From NCBI GenBank assembly GCA_019634595.1, contig JAHCBC010000007.1:62001-126000 (forward strand): DNA of 64,000 nucleotides, read 5' to 3'. The position numbers and the translations under genes were made by a program. Positions within the stretch are counted from its first letter, which is position 1; each line of letters opens with the position of its first letter. The notes under the pieces were generated by a model. That model was not told the origin of the DNA, searched no databases, and saw only the letters and a program-made list of their open reading frames with translations. Source of the stretch: Akkermansiaceae bacterium. GTDB lineage: Bacteria; Verrucomicrobiota; Verrucomicrobiia; Verrucomicrobiales; Akkermansiaceae. Shown in pieces: positions 24,614 to 32,697 of this stretch.

Positions 24614-26826
24614 AGCGACGGCCACCAAGTCCGGGAGCAAACCCCACTCTGTCACGCTGCCTGCAACTAGAACGAAAACGCCTCGACTCGTCTCACTTGG
24701 ATGAGATTCTCCAAACTTCCCCCGATTCCCTCAATCACTTGAACTCCTCATCGAAAATATTCCGCGGTATCGCCTCCCTTCTCATGGCTGTTGCGAGTTC
24801 AGGTTGGTGTGCCGATTTCGCCTACGATGCCACCGGACGCCTCACCGGGGCCGCCGGAGCGGGCAACGTGAAAATCAGCTACACGTATGACGACGCGGGA
24901 AACATTACCGGCGTGGCGGCCACACCCTACGCCGCGGCTGCGCCGTTCCTTGTGGGTGGGACCGCACTCACCGGGACGGTCGGCTCACCATTCTCACAGA
25001 CCTTGGCATCCAGCCGGATCCCGGCGGTATTCGCAGCCGCCAATCTGCCGCCGGGCCTCGCGTTGAATGGCGGAACGGGATCCATCACCGGCACTCCCAC
25101 CACCGCGGGCGTTTTCAGCACGAAGGTGACCGTCACTTCCGGCGGGACCTCCGCCGAGTCCCCCCTCATCATCCACATTTTGCCGCCCAGCCAGCTTCCC
25201 ACGGTGGTGCGCCAGCCGGAGTCCACGATCGCCACCATCGGCCAGCGCGTCACGCTGTCGGCGGACATCGAGGGTAAAGCACCACTTTCCTTCCAGTGGA
25301 GGAAAGACGGTGCCGTGATCAATGGCGCGACGGGCCTCAGCCACTCAATCCCTTCCTTCACCCAGGCGGACACCGGGGCCTACACCCTCACCGCCACGAA
25401 CAATGCCGGCTCCGTCACCACTCTGCCGGCCACCCTTTTCCATACCCAGACATTCGCCACCGGGAACAATCCTTCCGGCCTGCCCGTCACCCACGGCGGC
25501 ACGTTGCCGTGGTCTCCGCAAACCACGGTGACCCGGGACGGGATGCCCGCGATGCAGAGCGGGGCCATCACTCACGGCGGCACCAGCATTTTCGAAACCA
25601 CGGTGACCGGGCCGGGTGTTTTCGTATGGTACTGGAAAACATCGTCGGAATCCAACGACCGGTTGTATTTCCACCTTAATGGCAGCCAGATCGGCTATCT
25701 TTCCGGGGAAACGGACTGGCAACCCGCCGTGAAACTCATTGAGGCGGGCACCCACACCCTGCGCTGGTCCTACATCAAAAGCAACTTCACCACCGCCGGG
25801 CAGGACAAAGCTTGGGTCAGCTCCGCCACCATGTATTACGGATGGGCGATCAACGCCGTCCCGACAGGAAACGGTGAAATCACCCGAAGCCCGGCGGTCA
25901 CGGAAACTTACCCGAACGGATCGCAGGTGACTCTCACCGCCGTTCCCGCGCCGGGCCATTATTTCGCGGGCTGGAGCGGAGACCTCACCGGCACCATGAA
26001 TCCCGCCGCCATCGCGATGACTTCCCATCGCTCCCTCACCGCGATCTTCAAGGAGGATCTCGGGATTGCCCTCGGGGCCTACGGGTTGAAATGGATCACC
26101 GGAGGAAACGCCGACTGGAAAAGCCAGTCGTTCGTCACGAAGAACGATGGCATCGCCGCCAGCAGCGGAGCGATCGGCAACAACCAGAGTTCCTGGGTCG
26201 AAACGACGGTCACCGGCCCCGGTAACCTGAGTTGGTGGTGGAAGGTTTCGTCGGAAACGGGCTATGACAAACTGATATTCTCGATAAACGGAGTGGCGCA
26301 GGAAGACATCAGCGGCGAAGCGGACTGGGCCAACCGCGTGCTCAGTCTCGGAGCGGGTAGCCAGACACTCCGCTGGTCTTACGTAAAGGATATCCGGACC
26401 GTCGCCGGCGTTGATACGGCTTGGCTGGATGAGGTGAGATTCCTGCCGGCTGCCGCACAGAGCTTCAACGACTGGGTGGCGACCTGGAATCTTCCCCCAG
26501 GAAAACGCGGAAGAACGGATGATGCCAATGACGACGGCATCCCGAATCTCCTTGCGTTCGCTTTCGGCGTCCCCCCGATGGAAAATGCCACCGCCAATCT
26601 GCCGGTCGTGAGCCGCAATGGTTCGAACCTCACGATCACCTACAAGCGTTCCAAGAAGGCTCTTGGAATTGCTTGGACCCCTCAGGTTTCCGACAATCTG
26701 GTCGATTTCAGAACCACTGGAATCACCCATTCCAAAGTAGGCGAAGATTCGGAAGTCGAAACCTGGACGGCCACGGTCACGACGGCCGGGTTTCCGAAGA
26801 GGTTCCTGAGGATCAACGTCGAATAA
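24610..26826 (+). CDS. Secreted protein with YD-repeat remnant, Ig-like and InlB-type repeat domains
   Basis: A 738-residue protein if it starts at GTG 24610, which overlaps the immunity stop (GTGA). The signal sequence (KIFRGIASLLMAVASSGWCA) only ends near residue 68, so a TTG at 24739 may be the true start. After the signal there are one or two YD units (FAYDATGRLTGAAGAGNVKI, YTYDDAGNITGV), a putative-Ig domain (LPPGLALNGGTGSITGTPTTAG), an Ig-like domain (PLSFQWRKDGAVINGATG), two related beta-domains ending in TLRWSYIK/TLRWSYVK, and an InlB-type repeat (PGHYFAGWSGDLTGT) between them. The C-terminus (DDANDDGIPNLLAFAFG) is a pattern common at the end of verrucomicrobial secreted proteins. Probably surface or extracellular; function unknown. 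Confidence 0.8.
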   Translation: MKRRPPSPGANPTLSRCLQLERKRLDSSHLDEILQTSPDSLNHLNSSSKIFRGIASLLMAVASSGWCADFAYDATGRLTGAAGAGNVKISYTYDDAGNITGVAATPYAAAAPFLVGGTALTGTVGSPFSQTLASSRIPAVFAAANLPPGLALNGGTGSITGTPTTAGVFSTKVTVTSGGTSAESPLIIHILPPSQLPTVVRQPESTIATIGQRVTLSADIEGKAPLSFQWRKDGAVINGATGLSHSIPSFTQADTGAYTLTATNNAGSVTTLPATLFHTQTFATGNNPSGLPVTHGGTLPWSPQTTVTRDGMPAMQSGAITHGGTSIFETTVTGPGVFVWYWKTSSESNDRLYFHLNGSQIGYLSGETDWQPAVKLIEAGTHTLRWSYIKSNFTTAGQDKAWVSSATMYYGWAINAVPTGNGEITRSPAVTETYPNGSQVTLTAVPAPGHYFAGWSGDLTGTMNPAAIAMTSHRSLTAIFKEDLGIALGAYGLKWITGGNADWKSQSFVTKNDGIAASSGAIGNNQSSWVETTVTGPGNLSWWWKVSSETGYDKLIFSINGVAQEDISGEADWANRVLSLGAGSQTLRWSYVKDIRTVAGVDTAWLDEVRFLPAAAQSFNDWVATWNLPPGKRGRTDDANDDGIPNLLAFAFGVPPMENATANLPVVSRNGSNLTITYKRSKKALGIAWTPQVSDNLVDFRTTGITHSKVGEDSEVETWTATVTTAGFPKRFLRINVE

Positions 26827-27019
26827 GCATGTTGGCCATGACGACAACGAAAGAGAATGACGAAAAATTGCTCAGAATAGACATCGGCAGAGACAGCATC
26901 CTCACAACAGCAGGCCCTGCTTGAAGCCTATGAATCGATCGGTTTGAGCGGCCCGGGGTTCGGTGCAACCGGGATCGGCTGCCGCTTGAGAACACGCTTC
27001 CCCCCGGGCACCGGAGCAT

Positions 27020-28438
27020 TCAGAGAATCGATCCCGGCCCGTAGGCGGCGGCCTCCGGGCTGGCTTGTTCCAGCTTGCGGACTTCTGAGGCGAACGCGTT
27101 GATCTGGGCTTTCGCGGCGCCGCTTTCGCGGTCGCCCCTGGAAAGAATGGCATCGAGGGCGGCGCGGTCGAGGCCGAGGCGGGAGTCCCCGGCAAGGCGT
27201 TCGACGAGGTTGTTTTTCTCCACCTTGCCGGTGCGCAGGTCGTTCACGGTCGCCACGGCGTGTTCCTTGATCGCTTTGTGCGCGGTTTCGCGGCCGACAC
27301 CGGCTTTCACCGCCTCCATCATGATGGTGGTGGTCATCAGGAACGGCAGGTAGTGGGTGGTTTCCGCGGCGATGACGGCCGGGTAGGCGTCCATCTGGTC
27401 GAGCACGGTGAGGAAGGTTTCGAAGAGTCCGTCGATGGTGAAGAAGGCGTCCGGCAGCATGACGCGGCGGACCACGGAGCAGGAAACGTCGCCTTCGTTC
27501 CACTGGTCCCCTGCCAGGCCCGCTGCCATGGCGAGGTGGCCCTTGAGAATGACGTGGAAGCCGTTCACGCGCTCACAGGAACGGGAGTTCATCTTGTGCG
27601 GCATGGCGCTGGAACCGGTCTGGCCGGGGGCGAAGCCCTCGCTGGCGGTTTCGTGCCCGGCCATCAGGCGCAGGGTCTTGCAGAGAGAGGACGGTCCGGA
27701 AGCGAGGTCCGTGAGGGCGGCGACGACGCGGAAGTCGAGCGAGCGTGGATAGACCTGGCCGACGTTGGTCCAGACAGCGGGCATGCCGAGGTGGGCGACG
27801 ACGCGTTGCTCCAGCTCCGCGACCTTGGCGGCATCCCCTTCGAACAGGGAAAGCTGGTCCATCTGGGTGCCGACGGCGCCTTTCAGGCCGCGCACGGCGT
27901 ATCCGGCGATGACGGCATCCAGCGCGGCGAGGGCGGAAAGCAGTTCCTCACCGAACATGGCGACGCGCTTGCCGAGGGTGGTCGGCTGGGCGGCGACGTT
28001 GTGGGTGCGGGCGGTGAGAATGAGATCGCCCCATGCTTCCGAACGCTCGCGGAAACGGCGGAGCGCGGAGACGGTCTTGTCACGGATGATGAGAAGGGAG
28101 CGGAAAACCTGGAGCTGCTCGACGTTCTCCGTGAGATCCCGTGAGGTCATGCCTTTGTGGATCTGCTCGTGCCCGGCGAGGTCGTTGAACTCCTCGATGC
28201 GGGCCTTCACATCGTGGCGGGTCACGCGCTCCCGCGCCATGATGGAGCCGGGGTCCACGCTGTCCTTCGCCTTTTCGTAGGCGTCGATCGCTTCCTGCGG
28301 GATGTCGAGGCCCAGATCCTTCTGGGCCTTCATCACCGCGATCCAGAATTCGCGTTCGAGGATGATCCGGCCTTCGGCGGACCAGATGGCTTGGATGGCG
28401 GAGGAAGCGTAGCGTTCGGCGAGGACGTTGGGAATCAC
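27020..28438 (-). CDS. purB: Adenylosuccinate lyase
   Basis: A 472-residue member of the fumarase/aspartase superfamily. It catalyses two steps of purine synthesis, SAICAR to AICAR and adenylosuccinate to AMP, each releasing fumarate. The superfamily signature is GSSAMPHKMN, whose flexible loop carries the catalytic serine. Supporting segments are TSRDLTENVEQLQ (substrate-binding TSxDxxEN) and ARTHNVAAQPTTLGKR (TH motif with the catalytic His). Length fits the eukaryote-like PurB group (~470-480). It lies 22 bp downstream of ccsA on the same strand, so it may be read from the cytochrome maturation transcript. Confidence 0.96.
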   Translation of the reverse strand: MIPNVLAERYASSAIQAIWSAEGRIILEREFWIAVMKAQKDLGLDIPQEAIDAYEKAKDSVDPGSIMARERVTRHDVKARIEEFNDLAGHEQIHKGMTSRDLTENVEQLQVFRSLLIIRDKTVSALRRFRERSEAWGDLILTARTHNVAAQPTTLGKRVAMFGEELLSALAALDAVIAGYAVRGLKGAVGTQMDQLSLFEGDAAKVAELEQRVVAHLGMPAVWTNVGQVYPRSLDFRVVAALTDLASGPSSLCKTLRLMAGHETASEGFAPGQTGSSAMPHKMNSRSCERVNGFHVILKGHLAMAAGLAGDQWNEGDVSCSVVRRVMLPDAFFTIDGLFETFLTVLDQMDAYPAVIAAETTHYLPFLMTTTIMMEAVKAGVGRETAHKAIKEHAVATVNDLRTGKVEKNNLVERLAGDSRLGLDRAALDAILSRGDRESGAAKAQINAFASEVRKLEQASPEAAAYGPGSIL

Positions 28439-28459
28439 GCGCCGACTCTGGCGGGCCGG

Positions 28460-30493
28460 TCAGCGGGATTCAAGAGACACTTCGGATGTTTTCGGAAGTC
28501 CGCGGGCTTCCGCAGCGGCCAGTTTTTTCTGCCGCTCGATGAACATCACCACCGCTCCGAAGATCATCATGACCGTCACCACGCAGTAGAAGCCCCAGAT
28601 GGATCCCTTTCCGGCGGTGAAGCCGTAGTTGTGGAGGCCCACCCCGAGGAAATTCACGTGCCACCAGGAGAAGACGACCACGCAGGCGGTGAACAGGGAG
28701 GCAAGGTGGAGGCCCCATTCCTTGATGTAGCCGCCGAGGCGGGCATGGAGGATGGCCAGCGTCCAGAGCACGATCATGAGCGCGCCATTCTCCTTCGGGT
28801 CCCATCCCCAGAAGCGGCCCCAGGAGTAGTTCGCCCAGATGCCGCCGAGGACGGTGCCCACCAGCGAGAGGAACAGGGTGAGGCAGATCATGCCATAGAC
28901 CGCCCGGGTGAGGGAGCGGCGCATGTCCTTTTCCCCGTTGTCCAGTCCCAGACCCCGCATGAGGATATAGGCGGACGAAAGGACCGCGGCGGCGAGACCA
29001 CCACAGTAGCCCAGCGCGATGGTGATGACGTGGGTGGCGAGCCAGAACTTCGAGTCCAGCACGGCCACCAGCGGATCCATGTGATCCTTCCCTTCCCCGA
29101 GTTCATAGCGGCGGGAAAGGATGATGAGCAGGACCCCCGCGATGGGCGCGAGGCCGAGGGCGAAGCGCCGCTTCGTCATCAGCTCGGTGATCAGGCAGAG
29201 GAACACCACCACGGCACAGATGAAGATGATGGTGTCGTAAAGGTTGCCAACCGGCGGCCGGCGCATGATGAGGCACCGCTCGACGATGGCGATGGTGCAG
29301 AGCACGGCACCCGTGGTCGTCAGCAGAGCGGTGATGCCGCCGAAGATCCTGCCCGCGGTGCTGCGGCCGGTCGCCCACATCACGAGCGCGCAGACCATCC
29401 CCACGACGAAGCACACCATGGTCCAGTAGAACCAGTCCGCGCGGTAGTAGTGGGCTTCCAGGCCGATGCGCTTGTATTGCCCGCGCTCCTCGGCCCGTTT
29501 CACGAAGCGGTCATGGACGGCGGACAGCTCCGTGCGGAAAGCCTTGTCGTCGTCAGGCTCCACGGCGCGGACGAGTTTTTCGATGGCCTTGATGTCCTCG
29601 ATGGCCGTCTTGGAATCCCCCGCTTCCTGCTGCATCACGGTCCAGATCAGGTTTCCGGCGGTGTTCCACTTGGTTTCCGACCTTTCGGACGGAGGCACCA
29701 TGAAGAGTCCGAATTTCGAGAAATTCGCCAGGTCCACCACCTGCTGGAGCAGGTTCTGCATCTGCGGGTTCATCGGCAGGCCGGCCTGCTGGTCTTCCGC
29801 GAGCTTCCGCTTGATGACGGGAGCGGTGAGCATGATGTCGCTGATGTCGGCGCGGCGGTCCGGATTCCCATCCGTGCCCGTGCCAGCCAGCGTCACTCCG
29901 GAGCGAGCAAAGCTCATGTAGCCGAGGATCGCCTCATAGTTCCGGATGTTGTAGGCGAGCGTGATGGTCTGTTTCTGGACCGGGTCCCGCTTGCTGTCGG
30001 CGATCTTCTCGTAGGAAAGCGCCAGCTCGATGATCTTCTCCCGGCCTTCCTCGATGTCCGCGTAGCTGTAGCGGTCACGCTTGCCGCGGATCTTGATGCC
30101 CGCGTTCGAGAGGATCTCGGAGTTGTCGATGCCGAAGGTGGGCAGATCGACCGCCAGCTTCGGGCGGAAAATCGAATCCATCATCCACTCGGTCGGGGAA
30201 ATGGTGATCTTCTTCCCGCTCTTGCCCTTGATCTCCATGGAGCGCGCCTGGTGGAGCGACATCATGGTGAACCCGGCCTGGGAGGACAGCGGCTTGATCC
30301 GTCCGCCTTCCTGGACCGGCAGGGTCTCGAACAGCCTGACGGTTTCGTCGCTCCATGGCACGTAGGCCGGGAGTTCACGGACCTCGCCCTTCGGGCGGTT
30401 GTCCTTGGCGACCTGGAGGAGCACCAGTATGACCGCGCCGAAAGCGAGTCCGGCGGCGATCCAGCGGCCTGTGGTGGGTTTTTTCTCAGACAT
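28460..30493 (-). CDS. ccsA: System II cytochrome c biogenesis protein CcsA (with long N-terminal extension)
   Basis: A 677-residue membrane protein. The C-terminal ~300 residues form the CcsA heme-handling domain with the tryptophan-rich WWD-type motif WGRFWGWDPKENGALMIVLW, and His residues in flanking helices (THVITIALGYCGG, WWHVNFLGVGLHNYG) that fit heme ligation. Unusually, it begins with one anchor helix (about 10-28) and a ~330-residue extracytoplasmic region before the first CcsA helix (DWFYWTMVCFVVGMV). With ResB it should move heme across the membrane and attach it to apocytochrome c. The start overlaps the end of resB by 8 bp. Confidence 0.92.
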   Translation of the reverse strand: MSEKKPTTGRWIAAGLAFGAVILVLLQVAKDNRPKGEVRELPAYVPWSDETVRLFETLPVQEGGRIKPLSSQAGFTMMSLHQARSMEIKGKSGKKITISPTEWMMDSIFRPKLAVDLPTFGIDNSEILSNAGIKIRGKRDRYSYADIEEGREKIIELALSYEKIADSKRDPVQKQTITLAYNIRNYEAILGYMSFARSGVTLAGTGTDGNPDRRADISDIMLTAPVIKRKLAEDQQAGLPMNPQMQNLLQQVVDLANFSKFGLFMVPPSERSETKWNTAGNLIWTVMQQEAGDSKTAIEDIKAIEKLVRAVEPDDDKAFRTELSAVHDRFVKRAEERGQYKRIGLEAHYYRADWFYWTMVCFVVGMVCALVMWATGRSTAGRIFGGITALLTTTGAVLCTIAIVERCLIMRRPPVGNLYDTIIFICAVVVFLCLITELMTKRRFALGLAPIAGVLLIILSRRYELGEGKDHMDPLVAVLDSKFWLATHVITIALGYCGGLAAAVLSSAYILMRGLGLDNGEKDMRRSLTRAVYGMICLTLFLSLVGTVLGGIWANYSWGRFWGWDPKENGALMIVLWTLAILHARLGGYIKEWGLHLASLFTACVVVFSWWHVNFLGVGLHNYGFTAGKGSIWGFYCVVTVMMIFGAVVMFIERQKKLAAAEARGLPKTSEVSLESR

Positions 30494-31760
30494 TGCGTTT
30501 CTTGGATGTGGTTCCGATGATGAAGCCGTAGAGCTTCATGATGAAGTGCACCAACAGGCCGAAGGTGACGATGTAGAGGCTGTATTCCGGCCATTTGTCC
30601 GCCGGGTTTTTGACGATCTCGAAGACGGAGAACAGATTGTCCCCGGGGCCGGCGCCTTCAGGGCCGTAGCTGGCCTGGAAGAAGGTGAGGCCCTCATAGC
30701 GCATCGGCTCGTTCATTTCGATGCGGATCTTGGCTTCCGCGCCGTTCTCGATGCGGGTGATGTCGCTGATGAACTTCGCCGGGCGGGTGGTGCCGGGGTG
30801 GAAGTCCGCGGTGAACTTGTCCAGCTTCACCTGGAATGGCATCGGCCACAGGCGCTTGCGCATGTCGATGGTGAAGACACGGTCGTCCACGCGGACGGTG
30901 TAGGGATACAGGCTGGCACCGGTGAGGATGAAGATGGGGGACTTTTCACCATTCTTGTAAAGCAGCCTCGCGTGGCAGCCCGCGGTTTTCCGCTCTTCTT
31001 CGACCGCCTTGCCCCCGACCTGCTCCTCCTGTTGTTCGAGGAAGTAGCCGTCGAAAAGCTGCTCGCCATTCCGCGGCGCGCGCTCGGTGGCGGCGATCGG
31101 CACGGCATAGCCGTAGTAGGCGGTGATCTCCAGGTCAAAGGGCATGTCCGGCAGGCGGAAGATGCGGCGTCTCTCACCCTCCAGTTGCTTGAGATACTGG
31201 TTGCCGATGACGCGGATGTTCTCCGGCTTGTCGTTCTTGATCTCCGCCGCTTCGACCACCCACTCGAAGTAATCCTGGGCGACGTCGCTCACCCTTCCTT
31301 CATGGATGGCCATGTTGCCACGCTTGGAGAAATGGTCGGTCACCCCACCACCGATGAGCATGAAGATGATGCCGAAGTGGGAAATGAGCACCCCGGCCTG
31401 CTTCCAGCCCTTGCGGATGCGGACGATGCCCCCGAGCAGCAGGTTGAGCGTAAGCAGCGCGCAGACGTAGTAGCCGCCGGGAAGCGGGATGGTCAGCGGG
31501 TTGCCGTTCACGCGCGGGTACCAGGTGTTCTCCGGGGAGACCGCGTCTGGCAGGACGTAGAGCGCGCGGTAGTCGAAGTATTTCCGCAGCGTGGGATAGA
31601 GGCCGTTATGGATCTGCTCCAGGGTGGCCAGCCAGGTCAGGACACCCAGCAGGACGAGGAGGAAAGTGGCCAGCCCGAGGCCGGAAAGGAAGTTGAAGAC
31701 ACGCATCCCGGGGTTACCGGATTTCCGGACGGGCGGGAGCGATTCGGAGGATTCCATCAT
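30486..31760 (-). CDS. resB: ResB-like cytochrome c biogenesis protein
   Basis: A 424-residue protein with N-terminal helices (VFNFLSGLGLATFLLVLLGV, YVCALLTLNLLLGG, GVLISHFGIIFMLIGGG), a large extracytoplasmic beta-rich domain (about 150-385) and a final helix (YSLYIVTFGLLVHFIMKLYG). This is the ResB/Ccs1 layout. The segment MRYEGLTFFQASYGP is a typical ResB element. It partners the CcsA protein encoded immediately downstream (8-bp overlap), forming a complete System II pair. A small lipoprotein gene lies 40 bp upstream on the same strand. Confidence 0.9.
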   Translation of the reverse strand: MMESSESLPPVRKSGNPGMRVFNFLSGLGLATFLLVLLGVLTWLATLEQIHNGLYPTLRKYFDYRALYVLPDAVSPENTWYPRVNGNPLTIPLPGGYYVCALLTLNLLLGGIVRIRKGWKQAGVLISHFGIIFMLIGGGVTDHFSKRGNMAIHEGRVSDVAQDYFEWVVEAAEIKNDKPENIRVIGNQYLKQLEGERRRIFRLPDMPFDLEITAYYGYAVPIAATERAPRNGEQLFDGYFLEQQEEQVGGKAVEEERKTAGCHARLLYKNGEKSPIFILTGASLYPYTVRVDDRVFTIDMRKRLWPMPFQVKLDKFTADFHPGTTRPAKFISDITRIENGAEAKIRIEMNEPMRYEGLTFFQASYGPEGAGPGDNLFSVFEIVKNPADKWPEYSLYIVTFGLLVHFIMKLYGFIIGTTSKKRNV

Positions 31761-31800
31761 GGGTTGGCGGGAAAGTTGGATACGGTGCGGAATGCGGGGA

Positions 31801-32406
31801 TCATTCAGCGCCTGTGAGGCGGAGTGAGGAGACGAGTTGCTTCAGTTGCGGTTGGGCGTTGGCGACCTCATCCTTCGGGCCGACCATTTTCACGGTCAGG
31901 ATCTTGCCGTTGACGGAAACGACCACGCCGGAGAGCGCGGAGTCGGACTGGGCGGCCGCGCCCATGGCACCGGTGTAAGTGCCTTCCGCGGTGACCCACA
32001 CGCCATGGCCACCGGCCGCGTCCGCATGTTCCAGCGCATCCAGCCCGGCTTGGTCCACGTGCTCCTTGCCGAACTCACCCAGCCAGCGGTTCACGTTGTC
32101 CAGCACGCTGCCGCCGACGATGGAAACCCAGGCCTCCCCCTTTCCGCTGTCGCCGAACCGGTAGTTGAGCGCGCGGAACTGGTTGGCCGGCGCGGTGCGC
32201 CATCCTTCCGGAAGATCCGCCTGCACGGGACTGGGCTTCGCGTCACGGAAGCGTTCGTCGCTGGTGGCGAAAAGCTTCAGTTTCTCGTCCGCGGTGGTGA
32301 TGCGGCGTGTCTCGGTGACCGTCAGATCCTCGAATACCTCCGGCTTCTTGTCGCAGCCGGACAGGAACAACAGACCGGCGGACAGGCAGATCGGGACGTT
32401 TCTCAT
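31801..32406 (-). CDS. Predicted lipoprotein upstream of the cytochrome maturation genes
   Basis: A 201-residue protein starting at ATG 32406, chosen because it gives a clean lipoprotein signal (MRNVPICLSAGLLFLSGC, lipobox LSGC). The mature part contains PEGWRTAPANQFRALNYRFG and ends in QPQLKQLVSSLRLTGAE, the pattern of small secreted proteins that report a stress or quality value; no named family is recognised. It precedes resB by 40 bp on the same strand and is likely co-expressed, so it may serve cytochrome c maturation or respiration, but this is positional inference only. Confidence 0.8.
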   Translation of the reverse strand: MRNVPICLSAGLLFLSGCDKKPEVFEDLTVTETRRITTADEKLKLFATSDERFRDAKPSPVQADLPEGWRTAPANQFRALNYRFGDSGKGEAWVSIVGGSVLDNVNRWLGEFGKEHVDQAGLDALEHADAAGGHGVWVTAEGTYTGAMGAAAQSDSALSGVVVSVNGKILTVKMVGPKDEVANAQPQLKQLVSSLRLTGAE

Positions 32407-32697
32407 GCCTGCGGGGTTAGTCTCGCGGGCAAGTCCATGCAAGAGGAATCCGGCAGGAAGCATCCGCCTGATCGTGGGATGACATTTTTGAAAGTTATTG
32501 GAATAAAACAACGATGCCCCCCCTTGTCTTTCCGGCGGCTGTCAGCGGATTTTCCAGATCTTCACATCGTCGATCCAGACGGTGCGGGGGATCAGCAGGA
32601 GCCGACTCAGAAAGGTTCTCATGGCGGATGTACCCGGACGCCGGGATGCGGAAATTTCAAGGTCGCCCCCATGAAGGGCAATCACAAAGCCGGATTT
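32407..32697 (-). pseudogene. Possible gene remnant after the FecR/LamG gene
   Basis: Downstream of the FecR/LamG stop the minus strand stays open, in the same frame, for about 50 codons and ends at 32542 with the peptide RTVWIDDVKIWKIR. That ending looks like the last beta-strand of a carbohydrate-binding or LamG-like domain rather than random sequence, but the codons ahead of it look out of frame. I interpret it as the tail of a decayed or deleted secreted protein. Evidence is thin. Confidence 0.25.

Noticed and set aside
28157..30520. A 787-codon plus-strand open frame opposite purB and ccsA
   Set aside because: Its His/Asp/Gly-rich sequence is a codon-bias shadow; the minus-strand genes show complete family motifs.
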